Below are positions 20,181-28,640 of a DNA stretch of 64,000 nt, in pieces. Position 1 is the first letter of the stretch, and each line of letters begins with the position of its first letter. The notes under the pieces are model-generated. The model had not been told where the DNA came from. It saw nothing but the letters and a program-made list of their open reading frames with translations, and did no database searches. The stretch lies in NCBI GenBank assembly GCA_035633215.1, contig DASQFI010000007.1, positions 1-64,000 of the forward strand, given 5' to 3'. The stretch comes from DASQFI01 sp035633215. GTDB taxonomy: Bacteria; Acidobacteriota; Vicinamibacteria; Vicinamibacterales; SCN-69-37. Made by a program: the position numbers and the translations under genes.

Positions 20181-23100
20181 ATGTCCATTCCTCGCATCGC
20201 GATTCAACGGCCAGTCACGATGTTCATGATCTCCGCCGTCATCATCCTGCTCGGCATGCTCTCGCTCGCGCGTTTGCCCGTCGATTTGATGCCGGACGTG
20301 ACCTACCCGAGCATCACCGTCCGCGTGGGGTACGGCGGCGTCGGACCACAGGAGATCGAAGAGCTGATCGTGCGCCCGCTCGAGCAGTCGCTCGCGGCTG
20401 TGCCGGGTCTGGAGCAGATCAACTCGACGGCGAACGAGGGCTCCGGCCAGGTGCGCCTCAGCTTCGCGTGGGGATCCGACCTGAACGAATCGGCCGACGA
20501 AGTGCGGTCGCGCGTGGACCGGGTGCGCGGCCGGCTGCCCGAGGAAGCCGACGCCCCGAGCGTCCAGAAATTCGACGCGGCCTCGTCGCCCATCATGGGG
20601 ATCGGCGTCGGTGGCAATTTCGACCGCGTGACGCTGCGCGAGATCGCCGAGCACGATCTCGTCCCACGGTTGGAGCGCGTCGAGGGCGTGGCGGCCGTCA
20701 CCGTCATGGGCGGGCTGCGGCGGCAGATCCACATCGAGCTCTCCAAGGAAAAGATCACCGCCCTGGACTTGTCGGTCGATCGCGTGATCAGCACGCTGCG
20801 CACGGAGAATCAGAACGTGCCGCTCGGCGAGGTCGACGAGGGCGACACGACCTACCTGCTCCGCAGCCAGGGCCAGTTCCAGAACATCGACCAGATCAGA
20901 GATCTGGTCATCATGACCAAAAACGGCGTGCCCGTGTACATGCGCGACATCGCCGAGGTCAAGGACACGACCGAAGACCTGCGGTCGTTCCAGCGGATCG
21001 ACGGCAAGCCTGGCGTCCGCATGCAGGTGACGAAGCAGTCCGGCAAGAACACCGTCGCGATCGCCACCGCGGTCAAGGCCGAAATCGACCGGATCAACCA
21101 GAGCTCGACCGTGCGCCTCACGCTGCTCGACGATCAGTCGAAATTCATCACGCGCGCCATCACGTCCGTGACCGAGCACGCGTATCTTGGCGCGATTCTC
21201 GTCGTCGCCATCATCTTCGCGTTTCTGCGCAACATCCGCTCGACGCTGATCATCTGCACGTCGATTCCGATCTCGGTCATCGGCACGTTCGCGCTGCTCT
21301 ATTTCGGCGGCTTCACGCTGAACACGATGACCTTCGGCGGCCTGGCGCTCGGCATCGGCATGATCGTCGACGCGTCGATCGTCGTCCTCGAGAACACGTT
21401 CCGGCACATGGAGATGGGCAAGCCGCGGATGCAGGCCGCGATCGAGGGCAGCGAGGAAGTCTGGTCGGCGATTCTCGCCTCCACGCTCACGCACATCGCG
21501 GTGTTCGTCCCCCTGCTCTTCCTGTCGGGCGTGTCGAGCATCCTCTTCGTGCAGCTCTCGTATGTCGTCATGTTCTCGCTCACGATGTCGCTGTTCGTGG
21601 CGGTGACGGTCGTGCCGGTGCTGTGCTCGCGGCTGCTGAAACTGCCGCCGCCCGTCGAGCAGCGCACGGGCGCGCTGGCCAAGCTCTACACGGCGAGCGA
21701 GCGGTTCTTCACCAGGATGGATGATGCCTATCGGAGCGCGATTCACGTGGCGCTTCAACACCGGCCGACGGTCCTCCTGACGGCGACGGGTCTCACCGTG
21801 GCCGCGTTCGTGATCCTGCCGACCATCCCGAGCGAGCTGGTGCCGCAGGCCGATGAAGGCGAGGTGTCGGTCAGCGCGCGCATGCCGGTCGGCACCCGCA
21901 TCGAGCGGACGGAAGCGGTCGCGATTCAGCTCGAGCAGATGGTCCGCGCCAATGTGCCCGAGGCCACGACGATCATCGCGTCGGCCGGCGGCGGCGGCTT
22001 CATGGGCGGCTCGGGGACGAACGCCAACATCAACGTCAAGCTTGCGCCGCGTGACGAGCGCAAGCGCACGAGCGATCAGATCGCGACGGACCTGCGGCGC
22101 GTGCTCGTCGGGCTGCCAGGCGTCATGATCACGACGCGCGCGTCGGGCGGCAACCAGCAGCTCTCGCGCATCCTTGGCGGCGGGAACCAGGACAGCCGGC
22201 TCGCGGTGGAGATTCGTGGCGACGAGCTCACCGAAGCGCGGCGGCTCGCGCAATCGGTCCTCGAGGTCCTGAAGAACACCGACGGGATCGCCAACCCGCA
22301 GATCGGCCGCGAAGAGGGCCGGCCCGAGCTCGCCATCCGCGTCGACCGACCCAAGGCCGCGCTGCTCGGCCTGACGGTCTCGGGCGTCGCGAATACGATC
22401 CGCACGAACATTGGCGGCACGCAGGCGGCCTTCTACCGCGAACGCGGCAAGGAGTTCCCCATCATCGTCCGGCTGCGCGAGGAGGACCGCGAGCGCATCG
22501 ACTCGGTCAACGACGTGCTCATCAGCACCCCGTCGGGCCTCGTCCTCCCAGCCAAGAACCTGCTCGATCTCCGGCCCCAGACGGGCCCCACGCAGATCGA
22601 CCGGAAGAACCAGCAGCGCATCACCCGCGTCAACGCCGAGCTCGAAGCCGGCGTGGCGCTCGGCGACGCGGTGAAGAACGTCCGCGCCAACCTGCGCAGC
22701 ATCCAGGACCAGATTCCGCGCGACTTTTTCGTGGAGTTCGGCGCCGAAGTCGAGCAGCAGGCCCGGGCGTTCCAGCAGCTCCAGGTGCTGCTCGTGCTGG
22801 GCATCCTCCTCGTCTACGCCGTCATGGCGTCCCAATACGAATCGCTCCGGGATCCCTTCATCGTCATGTTCTCGGTGCCGGTGGCGGCCATCGGGGTGGT
22901 GGGGGCCCTGAAGCTCACCGCAACGTCCTTCAGCCTTCAGGCGTATATCGGAGTAATCATGCTGGCGGGGATCGTGGTCAGTAACGCGATCCTCCTGGTC
23001 GATTACACCAATATCCTGCGGCGGCGGGACGGCAAGCCGCTCCGGGAAGCGGTCGAGCTGGCGGGACGGACCCGGCTCCGGCCGATTCTCATGACGACCC

Positions 23101-23315
23101 TCGCGACGATTCTGGGACTTGTGCCGATGTCGCTCGGCCTCGGCGAAGGCGCCGAACTGCAGGCCCCGCTGGCGCGGGTCGTGATTGGCGGACTGGCGAC
23201 GTCGACGCTCGTGACGCTCGTCCTCGTCCCGACCGTGTACACGCTGTTCGAAGAAGGATTTTCCGGATTGCGCCGTAAAGCTGGACCGGCGCACTCTCAC
23301 CTAGAGCGAGCGTAA
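20181..23315 (+). CDS. RND family efflux pump, inner-membrane permease
   Basis: A 1044-residue proton-driven exporter of the AcrB/HAE1 type. The duplicated fold is complete. The first half has TM1 (TMFMISAVIILLGMLSLARL), a periplasmic porter loop, and TM2-6 including GGLALGIGMIVDASIVVLEN with the proton-relay aspartate. The second half has TM7 near residue 530, a second porter loop, and TM8-12 including IGVIMLAGIVVSNAILLVDY. A Gly-rich segment (ASAGGGGFMGGSGTNANINV) lies in the second porter loop. ATG at 20181 is preceded by GGAGA. Substrate cannot be told from sequence. Its adaptor is the preceding gene, and a MacA-like adaptor follows 6 bp later. Confidence 0.95.
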   Translation: MSIPRIAIQRPVTMFMISAVIILLGMLSLARLPVDLMPDVTYPSITVRVGYGGVGPQEIEELIVRPLEQSLAAVPGLEQINSTANEGSGQVRLSFAWGSDLNESADEVRSRVDRVRGRLPEEADAPSVQKFDAASSPIMGIGVGGNFDRVTLREIAEHDLVPRLERVEGVAAVTVMGGLRRQIHIELSKEKITALDLSVDRVISTLRTENQNVPLGEVDEGDTTYLLRSQGQFQNIDQIRDLVIMTKNGVPVYMRDIAEVKDTTEDLRSFQRIDGKPGVRMQVTKQSGKNTVAIATAVKAEIDRINQSSTVRLTLLDDQSKFITRAITSVTEHAYLGAILVVAIIFAFLRNIRSTLIICTSIPISVIGTFALLYFGGFTLNTMTFGGLALGIGMIVDASIVVLENTFRHMEMGKPRMQAAIEGSEEVWSAILASTLTHIAVFVPLLFLSGVSSILFVQLSYVVMFSLTMSLFVAVTVVPVLCSRLLKLPPPVEQRTGALAKLYTASERFFTRMDDAYRSAIHVALQHRPTVLLTATGLTVAAFVILPTIPSELVPQADEGEVSVSARMPVGTRIERTEAVAIQLEQMVRANVPEATTIIASAGGGGFMGGSGTNANINVKLAPRDERKRTSDQIATDLRRVLVGLPGVMITTRASGGNQQLSRILGGGNQDSRLAVEIRGDELTEARRLAQSVLEVLKNTDGIANPQIGREEGRPELAIRVDRPKAALLGLTVSGVANTIRTNIGGTQAAFYRERGKEFPIIVRLREEDRERIDSVNDVLISTPSGLVLPAKNLLDLRPQTGPTQIDRKNQQRITRVNAELEAGVALGDAVKNVRANLRSIQDQIPRDFFVEFGAEVEQQARAFQQLQVLLVLGILLVYAVMASQYESLRDPFIVMFSVPVAAIGVVGALKLTATSFSLQAYIGVIMLAGIVVSNAILLVDYTNILRRRDGKPLREAVELAGRTRLRPILMTTLATILGLVPMSLGLGEGAELQAPLARVVIGGLATSTLVTLVLVPTVYTLFEEGFSGLRRKAGPAHSHLERA

Positions 23316-23321
23316 ACGACC

Positions 23322-25127
23322 ATGAAAAAGCTGGTGATCCTCCTCATTCTGATCGCGGTCGCGGGCGGCGGCGCCTACTACTACTACAAGTACGGCAAGA
23401 CGGTCGAGAAGCCGCAGGTCATCCAGGCGACGGTCTCCCGGGGCGACATCATCGAAGTCGTGAATGCAACCGGGACGCTCGAACCGATGCGCCGCGTCGA
23501 CGTCGGATCGCAGGTCTCGGGCGTCGTCCAGCAACTGTTCGTCGACTACAACTCGATCGTCACGCAAGGCATGGTCCTCGCCAAGATCGACCCCAGCCTG
23601 CTGCAGGTCCAGGTCGAGATCCAGGAAGCCAACATCGAGCGGCAGCAGATGGAGATCGAAAACCAGAAGGTGCAGCTCGAGGATCTGCAACTGCAGCTCG
23701 CGCGCACGCAGGCGCTCTTCGATAAGCAGCTGCAGAACCAACAGCAGCTCGATGCCTCCAGGCTGGCCGTCAAGAACCGCCAGGCCCAGATCGCCTCGGC
23801 GCAGAAGCAGATGGTGCAATCCGAAGCGAACCTGCGCCAGGCGAAGTTGAACGTGAGCTACACGACCATCGTGTCGCCGATCGACGGCGTCGTGGTCGAA
23901 CGCCGGGTCGATCGCGGCCAGACGGTGCAGTCGAGCACGAATGCGCCAACATTCTTCATCCTCGCCACGGATCTGCGCACCCTGAGGCTGTCGGCTGGCG
24001 TGGACGAGGCGGACATCGGCCGGGTTGAAGTCGGGCAGAGAGTCGTGTTCAGGGTCGACGCCTACGGCGGGCAGGAGTTCGAGGGCACGGTTGACACCGT
24101 GCGCTTGAACGCGACGAACACCAACAACGTCGTCACCTATCCCGTGTGGATCAAGGTGCCGAATCCTGAGCTGAAGCTCCGTCCATCGATGACGGCGACG
24201 CTGCGCGTCATCATTCAAACGGCTTCGAACGTCGTGCGCGTGCCGAACACGGCGCTGCGGTTCCGCCCCAACAACGATATCTACACGGCCCTCGGCCTCG
24301 AACCGCCAGCGGCCGGTCGCGGACGCTCACTTGCCTCTGAGATCGCCAACGACAACAACGGCGGCCGCGCGGGGGCGGCACCGGGCAGGGGTCGCGAAGG
24401 CGGACAGCAGAGTGCCCAGCCGGGCACGGGTCGCGAAGGCAGCCAGCAGAGTGCCCAGCCGGGCGGTCAGCAAGGTGGTCAGCAGGGCGCACAGCCGGGA
24501 CGCGGCGGCGATCGCATGCAGGGAGGCGGCGGCCAGGGCGGCAATCGCCAACCCGGCCAGGGCGCCCAGAATCGCCAGGGCGGCGGCACAGGCTTCGGCC
24601 GGCAGACCGGCATGGCCAACCTGACGCCTGAACAGATCCAGCAGTTTCGCGAGCGCTACGGGCGCGGCGGCGGCGGTAACAGCGGCCGTAGCGGCGGTCA
24701 AGGCGGACGCGGCGCCACGGCGCAGCAGAATGCGACCGCCCCGCCGGTCGAGCTGACGGCTGACAAAATTGACGAGTTGTTTGCGCCGGTGCAGCGGCCC
24801 GAACAGCGCGCCTCGGTCTATACGTGGACTCCCGCGAAGACTCCGCCGGAGCTCAAGCAGGTGAACATTCGTCTCGGCGTCACCGACGGCACGTTCAGCG
24901 AGCTCCTGTCCGACAACCTGCAGGTCGATCAGCAGGTCGTGACCGGCGTGCTTATCCCTCAGGCGCAGCGGCCCACGCAGCCTGGCCAGAGCATCTTCGG
25001 CCAGCCGCAGCGCGGCATGCCTGGCGGCATGATGCCGGGCGGTGGTCCGGGCGGCGGCGGCAATCCCGGCGGCGGGGGCGGTGGTGGTGGCGGCGGACGC
25101 GGCGGCGGCGGGCGGGGGGGAGACTGA
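23322..25127 (+). CDS. MacA-like periplasmic adaptor with Gly/Gln-rich insertion
   Basis: 601 residues against about 370-420 for typical MacA/HlyD adaptors. A membrane anchor (LVILLILIAVAGGGAYYYYK) is followed by a lipoyl half-motif (VDVGSQVSGVVQQLFVDYNS), a long coiled-coil hairpin (about residues 85-170), the second lipoyl half (TTIVSPIDGVVVERRVDRGQ) and a beta-barrel. Then comes a roughly 150-residue low-complexity segment (about 335-485), rich in Gly, Gln and Arg with QQSAQPG and GGQQGGQQG repeats, before the last folded strands (VNIRLGVTDGTFSELLSDNL) and another Gly-rich tail. It starts 6 bp after the RND pump and is followed by the MacB-like ABC genes, its likely partners. Confidence 0.9.
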   Translation: MKKLVILLILIAVAGGGAYYYYKYGKTVEKPQVIQATVSRGDIIEVVNATGTLEPMRRVDVGSQVSGVVQQLFVDYNSIVTQGMVLAKIDPSLLQVQVEIQEANIERQQMEIENQKVQLEDLQLQLARTQALFDKQLQNQQQLDASRLAVKNRQAQIASAQKQMVQSEANLRQAKLNVSYTTIVSPIDGVVVERRVDRGQTVQSSTNAPTFFILATDLRTLRLSAGVDEADIGRVEVGQRVVFRVDAYGGQEFEGTVDTVRLNATNTNNVVTYPVWIKVPNPELKLRPSMTATLRVIIQTASNVVRVPNTALRFRPNNDIYTALGLEPPAAGRGRSLASEIANDNNGGRAGAAPGRGREGGQQSAQPGTGREGSQQSAQPGGQQGGQQGAQPGRGGDRMQGGGGQGGNRQPGQGAQNRQGGGTGFGRQTGMANLTPEQIQQFRERYGRGGGGNSGRSGGQGGRGATAQQNATAPPVELTADKIDELFAPVQRPEQRASVYTWTPAKTPPELKQVNIRLGVTDGTFSELLSDNLQVDQQVVTGVLIPQAQRPTQPGQSIFGQPQRGMPGGMMPGGGPGGGGNPGGGGGGGGGGRGGGGRGGD

Positions 25128-25140
25128 GGACCCGCGTCAT

Positions 25141-25246
25141 TGAGTTATTGGGTTATTGGGTTATTGAGTTATTGAAGAGCTTTCGCGTCAACGACGCGGT
25201 AAGCAGGGTTTCAATAGCGCGATAACTCAATAACCAAATAACTCAA
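25141..25246. repeat. Iterated-word foldback (GTTATTGG type)
   Basis: The left arm (25141-25176) iterates GGTTATTG/GAGTTATTG. The right arm (25210-25246) is its imperfect complement, with TTCAATAGCGCGAT at the loop side as in the foldback at 47918-48035. It starts 13 bases after the MacA-like stop and separates it from the ABC genes. Confidence 0.75.
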
Positions 25247-25284
25247 CGGTTCGTTCGTTGGCCCATCTTTTTGGAGTGCACTGA

Positions 25285-26073
25285 TTGCCTGTGATTTCCG
25301 TTAAGAATCTCACCAAGATCTACGTGGTGGGGGAAATTGAAGTGCGCGCGCTGCGAGGCGTGTCGCTCGACGTCGAGGCCGGCGAGTTCGTGGCCGTGAC
25401 TGGACCGTCGGGGTCCGGCAAATCGACGTTCATGCATATTGTAGGCTGCCTCGACCGGCCGACCACCGGCGAGTACCACCTCGATGGTCGCGACGTGTCG
25501 AAGTTGTCCAAGGACGATCTGGCCAACGTCCGCAACTCGAAGATCGGATTCGTGTTCCAGGGGTTCAATCTCCTTTCGCGCACGACCGCGCTGGACAACG
25601 TCGAGCTGCCGCTGCTCTACATGCGCAAGAACGGCCTGCGATCTGCCGAACGGCACAAACGCGCGATGGCGGCGCTCGAGGCGGTGAACCTGACCGATCG
25701 GTTCCACCACTACCCCAATCAACTCTCGGGCGGCCAGCAGCAGCGCGTCGCAATCGCCCGATCGCTCATCAACGAGCCGTCCATCCTGCTCGCCGACGAG
25801 CCGACCGGCAATCTCGATACGCGGACGAGTATCGAGGTGATGGGCATCTTCCAGCGCCTCAACAAAGAGCGCGGCATCACGGTGCTGCTCATTACCCACG
25901 AAGCGGATATCGCCGAGTACGGGACGCGGCTCATTCGATTCCGCGACGGTCGAGTGGTGACCGATCAGAAGGTCCTGCACCGCCGGAACGCCGCCGACGA
26001 GCTCGCGGCCCTTCCGCCGCCGGAGCCGGATCAGATCGCGCCCCCTGAACACGAAGGTGAGGCCGCGCACTGA
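25285..26073 (+). CDS. MacB-type ABC transporter ATP-binding protein
   Basis: A 262-residue nucleotide-binding domain energising the adjacent MacB-like permease. Walker A is GPSGSGKST, the Q loop is in GFVFQGFNLLSR, the signature is LSGGQQQRVAIARSL, and Walker B is ILLADEPTGNLD followed by the H-loop LITHEADI. The likely start is TTG at 25285, with GGAG about 9 bases upstream; GTG at 25291 is an alternative. The stop overlaps the permease ATG (TGATG). Mechanotransmission-type exporters of this class drive substrates through a TolC-like duct together with a MacA adaptor, which is encoded immediately upstream. Confidence 0.95.
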   Translation: MPVISVKNLTKIYVVGEIEVRALRGVSLDVEAGEFVAVTGPSGSGKSTFMHIVGCLDRPTTGEYHLDGRDVSKLSKDDLANVRNSKIGFVFQGFNLLSRTTALDNVELPLLYMRKNGLRSAERHKRAMAALEAVNLTDRFHHYPNQLSGGQQQRVAIARSLINEPSILLADEPTGNLDTRTSIEVMGIFQRLNKERGITVLLITHEADIAEYGTRLIRFRDGRVVTDQKVLHRRNAADELAALPPPEPDQIAPPEHEGEAAH

Positions 26074-27290
26074 TGTCCCTGCTCATGACGCTCCGGATCG
26101 CGTTCAAGGCGCTCGGCCGCAACAAGCTGCGGACGGCGCTGACGATGCTGGGGATGATCATCGGCGTCGCGGCGGTCATTGCGATGGTCGCGCTCGGATC
26201 GGGCGCGCAGGCCATGATCGAGGAGCAGGTGCGATCGACCGGCACCAACCTCATCACGATTTCGCCCGGCAGCTTCAACATGGGCGGCGTGCGCGGCGGC
26301 GGCGGCACCTCGACGCGCCTCACGCCCGAGGACGCCGAGGCGCTGCGCGAGATCCCGGAGATCGAATACGTCTCCGAGAGCGCCGGCACCCGCTCGCAGG
26401 TCATCTACAGCAACCAGAACTGGAACACGCAGATCGAGGGCGTGAACATCGACCTGCCGCTCATCCGGTCCTGGCAGGTGCAGTACGGCACGTTCTTCAC
26501 GGCCGAGGACGTCAAGTCGGCCGCGAAGGTCTGCGTGCTCGGCGCCAACGTCGCCGACAACCTGTTCGGCGAGGGGGTCGATCCGACCGACGTGCAGATC
26601 CGGATCCGGAACCAGCCGTTCAAGGTGCTTGGCGTCATGACGCGCAAGGGCGCTTCCGGCGGCGGTCAGAACCAGGACGACCAGGTCTTCGCGCCGTACA
26701 CCACGGTGATCAAGAAACTCTCCGGCCAGCAGAATATCAACCGCATCTTCGCGGCGTCCCGGACCGCCGACGAGCTCAGCAGCGCGGCCGCGGCCGTGAC
26801 CGCCGCGCTGCGCATTCGCCACGGGATCGAGCCCGGCGACACCGACGACTTCATGGTCCAGACGCAGGACGACATCGTCGCGCTGCGCACGCAGACGGCG
26901 AGCACGATGTCCTCGCTCCTGATGGGTATCGCCGCCGTCTCGCTACTTGTCGGGGGCATCGGCATCATGAACATCATGCTGGTCTCGGTGACCGAACGGA
27001 CGCGCGAGATCGGACTGCGCATGGCCATTGGCGCGCGCGGCTTCGACGTGCTGCTCCAGTTCCTCATCGAGGCGGTCGTCATCAGCCTCGCGGGCGGTCT
27101 TGTCGGTATTGGTGTCGGATATCTTGCGTCCGAAGGCATCAAGGTCTACATGCAGTCGCCCACGCTCATTCCGCCGGATGCCATCATCATCGCGGTGGGC
27201 TTCTCGGCTGCGGTCGGGATCTTTTTCGGGTTCTACCCGGCGCGCAAGGCGGCCGGGCTCGATCCGATCGAAGCGCTGCGGTTCGAATAG
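26073..27290 (+). CDS. MacB/FtsX-type ABC transporter permease
   Basis: A 405-residue inner-membrane protein of MacB topology. TM1 follows the N-terminal amphipathic helix (LRTALTMLGMIIGVAAVIAM). A large periplasmic domain (about residues 45-270) is followed by three C-terminal helices (SSLLMGIAAVSLLVGGIGIM, the coupling region VTERTREIGLRMAIGARGFD, FLIEAVVISLAGGLVGIGVG and IIIAVGFSAAVGIFFGFYPA) and the end PIEALRFE typical of the family. It has no fused ATPase; the preceding gene supplies it. It is complete and translationally coupled. Confidence 0.95.
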   Translation: MSLLMTLRIAFKALGRNKLRTALTMLGMIIGVAAVIAMVALGSGAQAMIEEQVRSTGTNLITISPGSFNMGGVRGGGGTSTRLTPEDAEALREIPEIEYVSESAGTRSQVIYSNQNWNTQIEGVNIDLPLIRSWQVQYGTFFTAEDVKSAAKVCVLGANVADNLFGEGVDPTDVQIRIRNQPFKVLGVMTRKGASGGGQNQDDQVFAPYTTVIKKLSGQQNINRIFAASRTADELSSAAAAVTAALRIRHGIEPGDTDDFMVQTQDDIVALRTQTASTMSSLLMGIAAVSLLVGGIGIMNIMLVSVTERTREIGLRMAIGARGFDVLLQFLIEAVVISLAGGLVGIGVGYLASEGIKVYMQSPTLIPPDAIIIAVGFSAAVGIFFGFYPARKAAGLDPIEALRFE

Positions 27291-27370
27291 CGGGTTTCGT
27301 TACGCGAGCGTTGCAAGTCGTTGGCAAGACGTGTCAAGTTGGATCGGTTGTAGTGGGGGGCAGGAAGGCG

Positions 27371-27398
27371 GTTCCCGCAGGCATGCGCTTGCGGGAAC
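27371..27398 (+). other. Perfect hairpin in the gap after the MacB-like permease
   Basis: GTTCCCGCA (27371-27379) pairs exactly with TGCGGGAAC (27390-27398) around a 10-base loop. No T-tract follows. It lies in the 161-bp leader of the first small secreted protein and may be an RNA processing or stability element. Confidence 0.5.
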
Positions 27399-27451
27399 TG
27401 GGGTTCGGTGGCGGCACCCAGCCGTCCCGATTTGGTGAGGGAGCAATCGTT

Positions 27452-27946
27452 ATGAAACGTATCAGTGCACTGCTGAGCGTGGCGGCGGTCGTCCTGTGGA
27501 CGGTCGGCGTGTACGCGCAGGCAAAGCCGAACTTCTCGGGCAAGTGGGTCAGAGAGGCTCCGGCCGGCGGCGCCGCTGCGGGCGGCGGTGGTGGGGGCGG
27601 CGGACGTGGCGGTGGCGGCGGCTGGGGGATGGAGAACACCATCACTCAGGACGCCAAGACCCTGACAGTCGAGTACACCCAGGGCCAGAACCCGGTCAAG
27701 CTCGTGTACAACCTCGACGGCTCTGCGAGCACGAACAAGATGATGGGCCGCGGTGGCGAGGCGACGGATCAGGTCTCCAAGGCCACGTGGGATGGCGCAA
27801 AGATCGTCATCTCGACTACAACGCCAAACGGCGAAGTGAAGCGCGTGGTCTCGATGGAAGGCGCGAACCTGGTGATCGAGACGACGGCGCCGGGACGTGA
27901 AGGCGGCGAACCGACGACGACCAAGGCCGTCTACAAGAAGGCCTAG
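27452..27946 (+). CDS. Small secreted protein, tandem family member 1
   Basis: 164 residues with a signal peptide (ALLSVAAVVLWTVGVYA, cleavage before Q), then AKPNFSGKW, a run of Gly/Arg (about residues 36-55) and a beta-rich domain with KTLTVEYTQGQNPVKLVYNL and VSKATWDGAKIVI, ending TKAVYKKA. It is clearly paralogous to the next two genes. The repeating strands and the N-terminal FSGKW resemble a lipocalin-like beta-barrel, but I do not recognise a named family. ATG at 27452 follows GAGGGAG. The location after the export genes suggests periplasmic function linked to envelope stress or export; this is inference. Confidence 0.8.
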   Translation: MKRISALLSVAAVVLWTVGVYAQAKPNFSGKWVREAPAGGAAAGGGGGGGGRGGGGGWGMENTITQDAKTLTVEYTQGQNPVKLVYNLDGSASTNKMMGRGGEATDQVSKATWDGAKIVISTTTPNGEVKRVVSMEGANLVIETTAPGREGGEPTTTKAVYKKA

Positions 27947-27992
27947 GTCGACGGGCAACGAAAACCCAGAAGTGAAAGTCAGATAGTCTGGT

Positions 27993-28031
27993 GGGGCGCG
28001 GAGCCGACAAGCTTCGCGCCCCGTTCTTTTT
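27993..28031 (+). terminator. Intrinsic terminator between secreted paralogues 1 and 2
   Basis: GGGGCGCGGAGC (27993-28004) pairs with GCTTCGCGCCCC (28011-28022; one wobble, 6-base loop), followed by GTTCTTTTT. It would end the export-cluster transcript after paralogue 1 or attenuate it. Confidence 0.75.
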
Positions 28032-28067
28032 GGCGGAGACCTCCGCGTCCCCGCGAGGAGAGTGCAT

Positions 28068-28592
28068 ATGCGACGCGTAGCAGCAGCGATGACAATCGTC
28101 GCGACGATGGCGATCGTCGCGGGTCTGTCGGCGCAGGCCAAGCCGAGCTTCGCCGGCAAATGGACGCTCGATCCGGCTTCGGTGCCCGCGGCGCCCACGG
28201 GTGGTGGTGGCCGCGGCGGTCGCGGCGGCGGAATGGCCGGCTGGGGTCAGGACTTCACGGCGACCCAGGACGCGAACACGCTGACGGTCGAATACACCCA
28301 GGGCCAGAACCCGGTGAAGGTCGTCTACAAGCTCGACGGATCGGACAGCACGAACATGATGCCGGGCCGGCAGGGCGGCGAGCCAACCCCGCAGGTCTCG
28401 AAGGCCGTGTGGGACGGGGCCAAGCTCAACATCACGACCACCGCGAATTTCGGCGGCAACTCGATCGAGATCAAGCGCGTCGTCTCGCTCGAGGGCGGCA
28501 ACATCGTGCTCGAAACCACGCTGCCGGCGTTCGGCGGCGGCGGCGGCGGCGGCGAGCCGACGACGACGAAAGTCGTGTACAAGAAGAGCTGA
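28068..28592 (+). CDS. Small secreted protein, tandem family member 2
   Basis: 174 residues. Signal peptide (VAAAMTIVATMAIVAGLSA, cleavage before Q), AKPSFAGKWTLD, a Gly/Arg run, then NTLTVEYTQGQNPVKVVYKL and VSKAVWDGAKLNI, ending TTTKVVYKKS. It shares the whole architecture and many identical segments with member 1, so it arose by tandem duplication. ATG at 28068 is chosen with AGGAG about 8 bases upstream. It is separated from member 1 by a terminator and from member 3 by a word repeat. Function is unknown. Confidence 0.8.
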   Translation: MRRVAAAMTIVATMAIVAGLSAQAKPSFAGKWTLDPASVPAAPTGGGGRGGRGGGMAGWGQDFTATQDANTLTVEYTQGQNPVKVVYKLDGSDSTNMMPGRQGGEPTPQVSKAVWDGAKLNITTTANFGGNSIEIKRVVSLEGGNIVLETTLPAFGGGGGGGEPTTTKVVYKKS

Positions 28593-28593
28593 G

Positions 28594-28631
28594 AAAAAGC
28601 TCAAAGGCTCAGAGGCTAAAAGGCTCAAGGG
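28594..28631. repeat. Iterated-word repeat (AAAGGCTC type) after secreted paralogue 2
   Basis: AAAGCTCAAAGGCTCAGAGGCTAAAAGGCTCAAGG words begin 2 bases after the stop codon. They are the reverse complement of the GAGCCTTT words found elsewhere. The repeat occupies the whole gap before member 3. Confidence 0.65.
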
Positions 28632-28640
28632 AGCAAGGCA

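Noticed and set aside
20178..23300. Open frame of about 1040 codons antisense to the RND pump
   Set aside because: Composition is His/Asp/Arg-rich, a third-position GC shadow; the sense strand encodes an unmistakable RND permease.
25128..25284. Small gene between the MacA-like and MacB ATPase genes
   Set aside because: The gap is occupied by the GTTATTGG foldback; no start with a ribosome-binding site leads to a protein-like frame.
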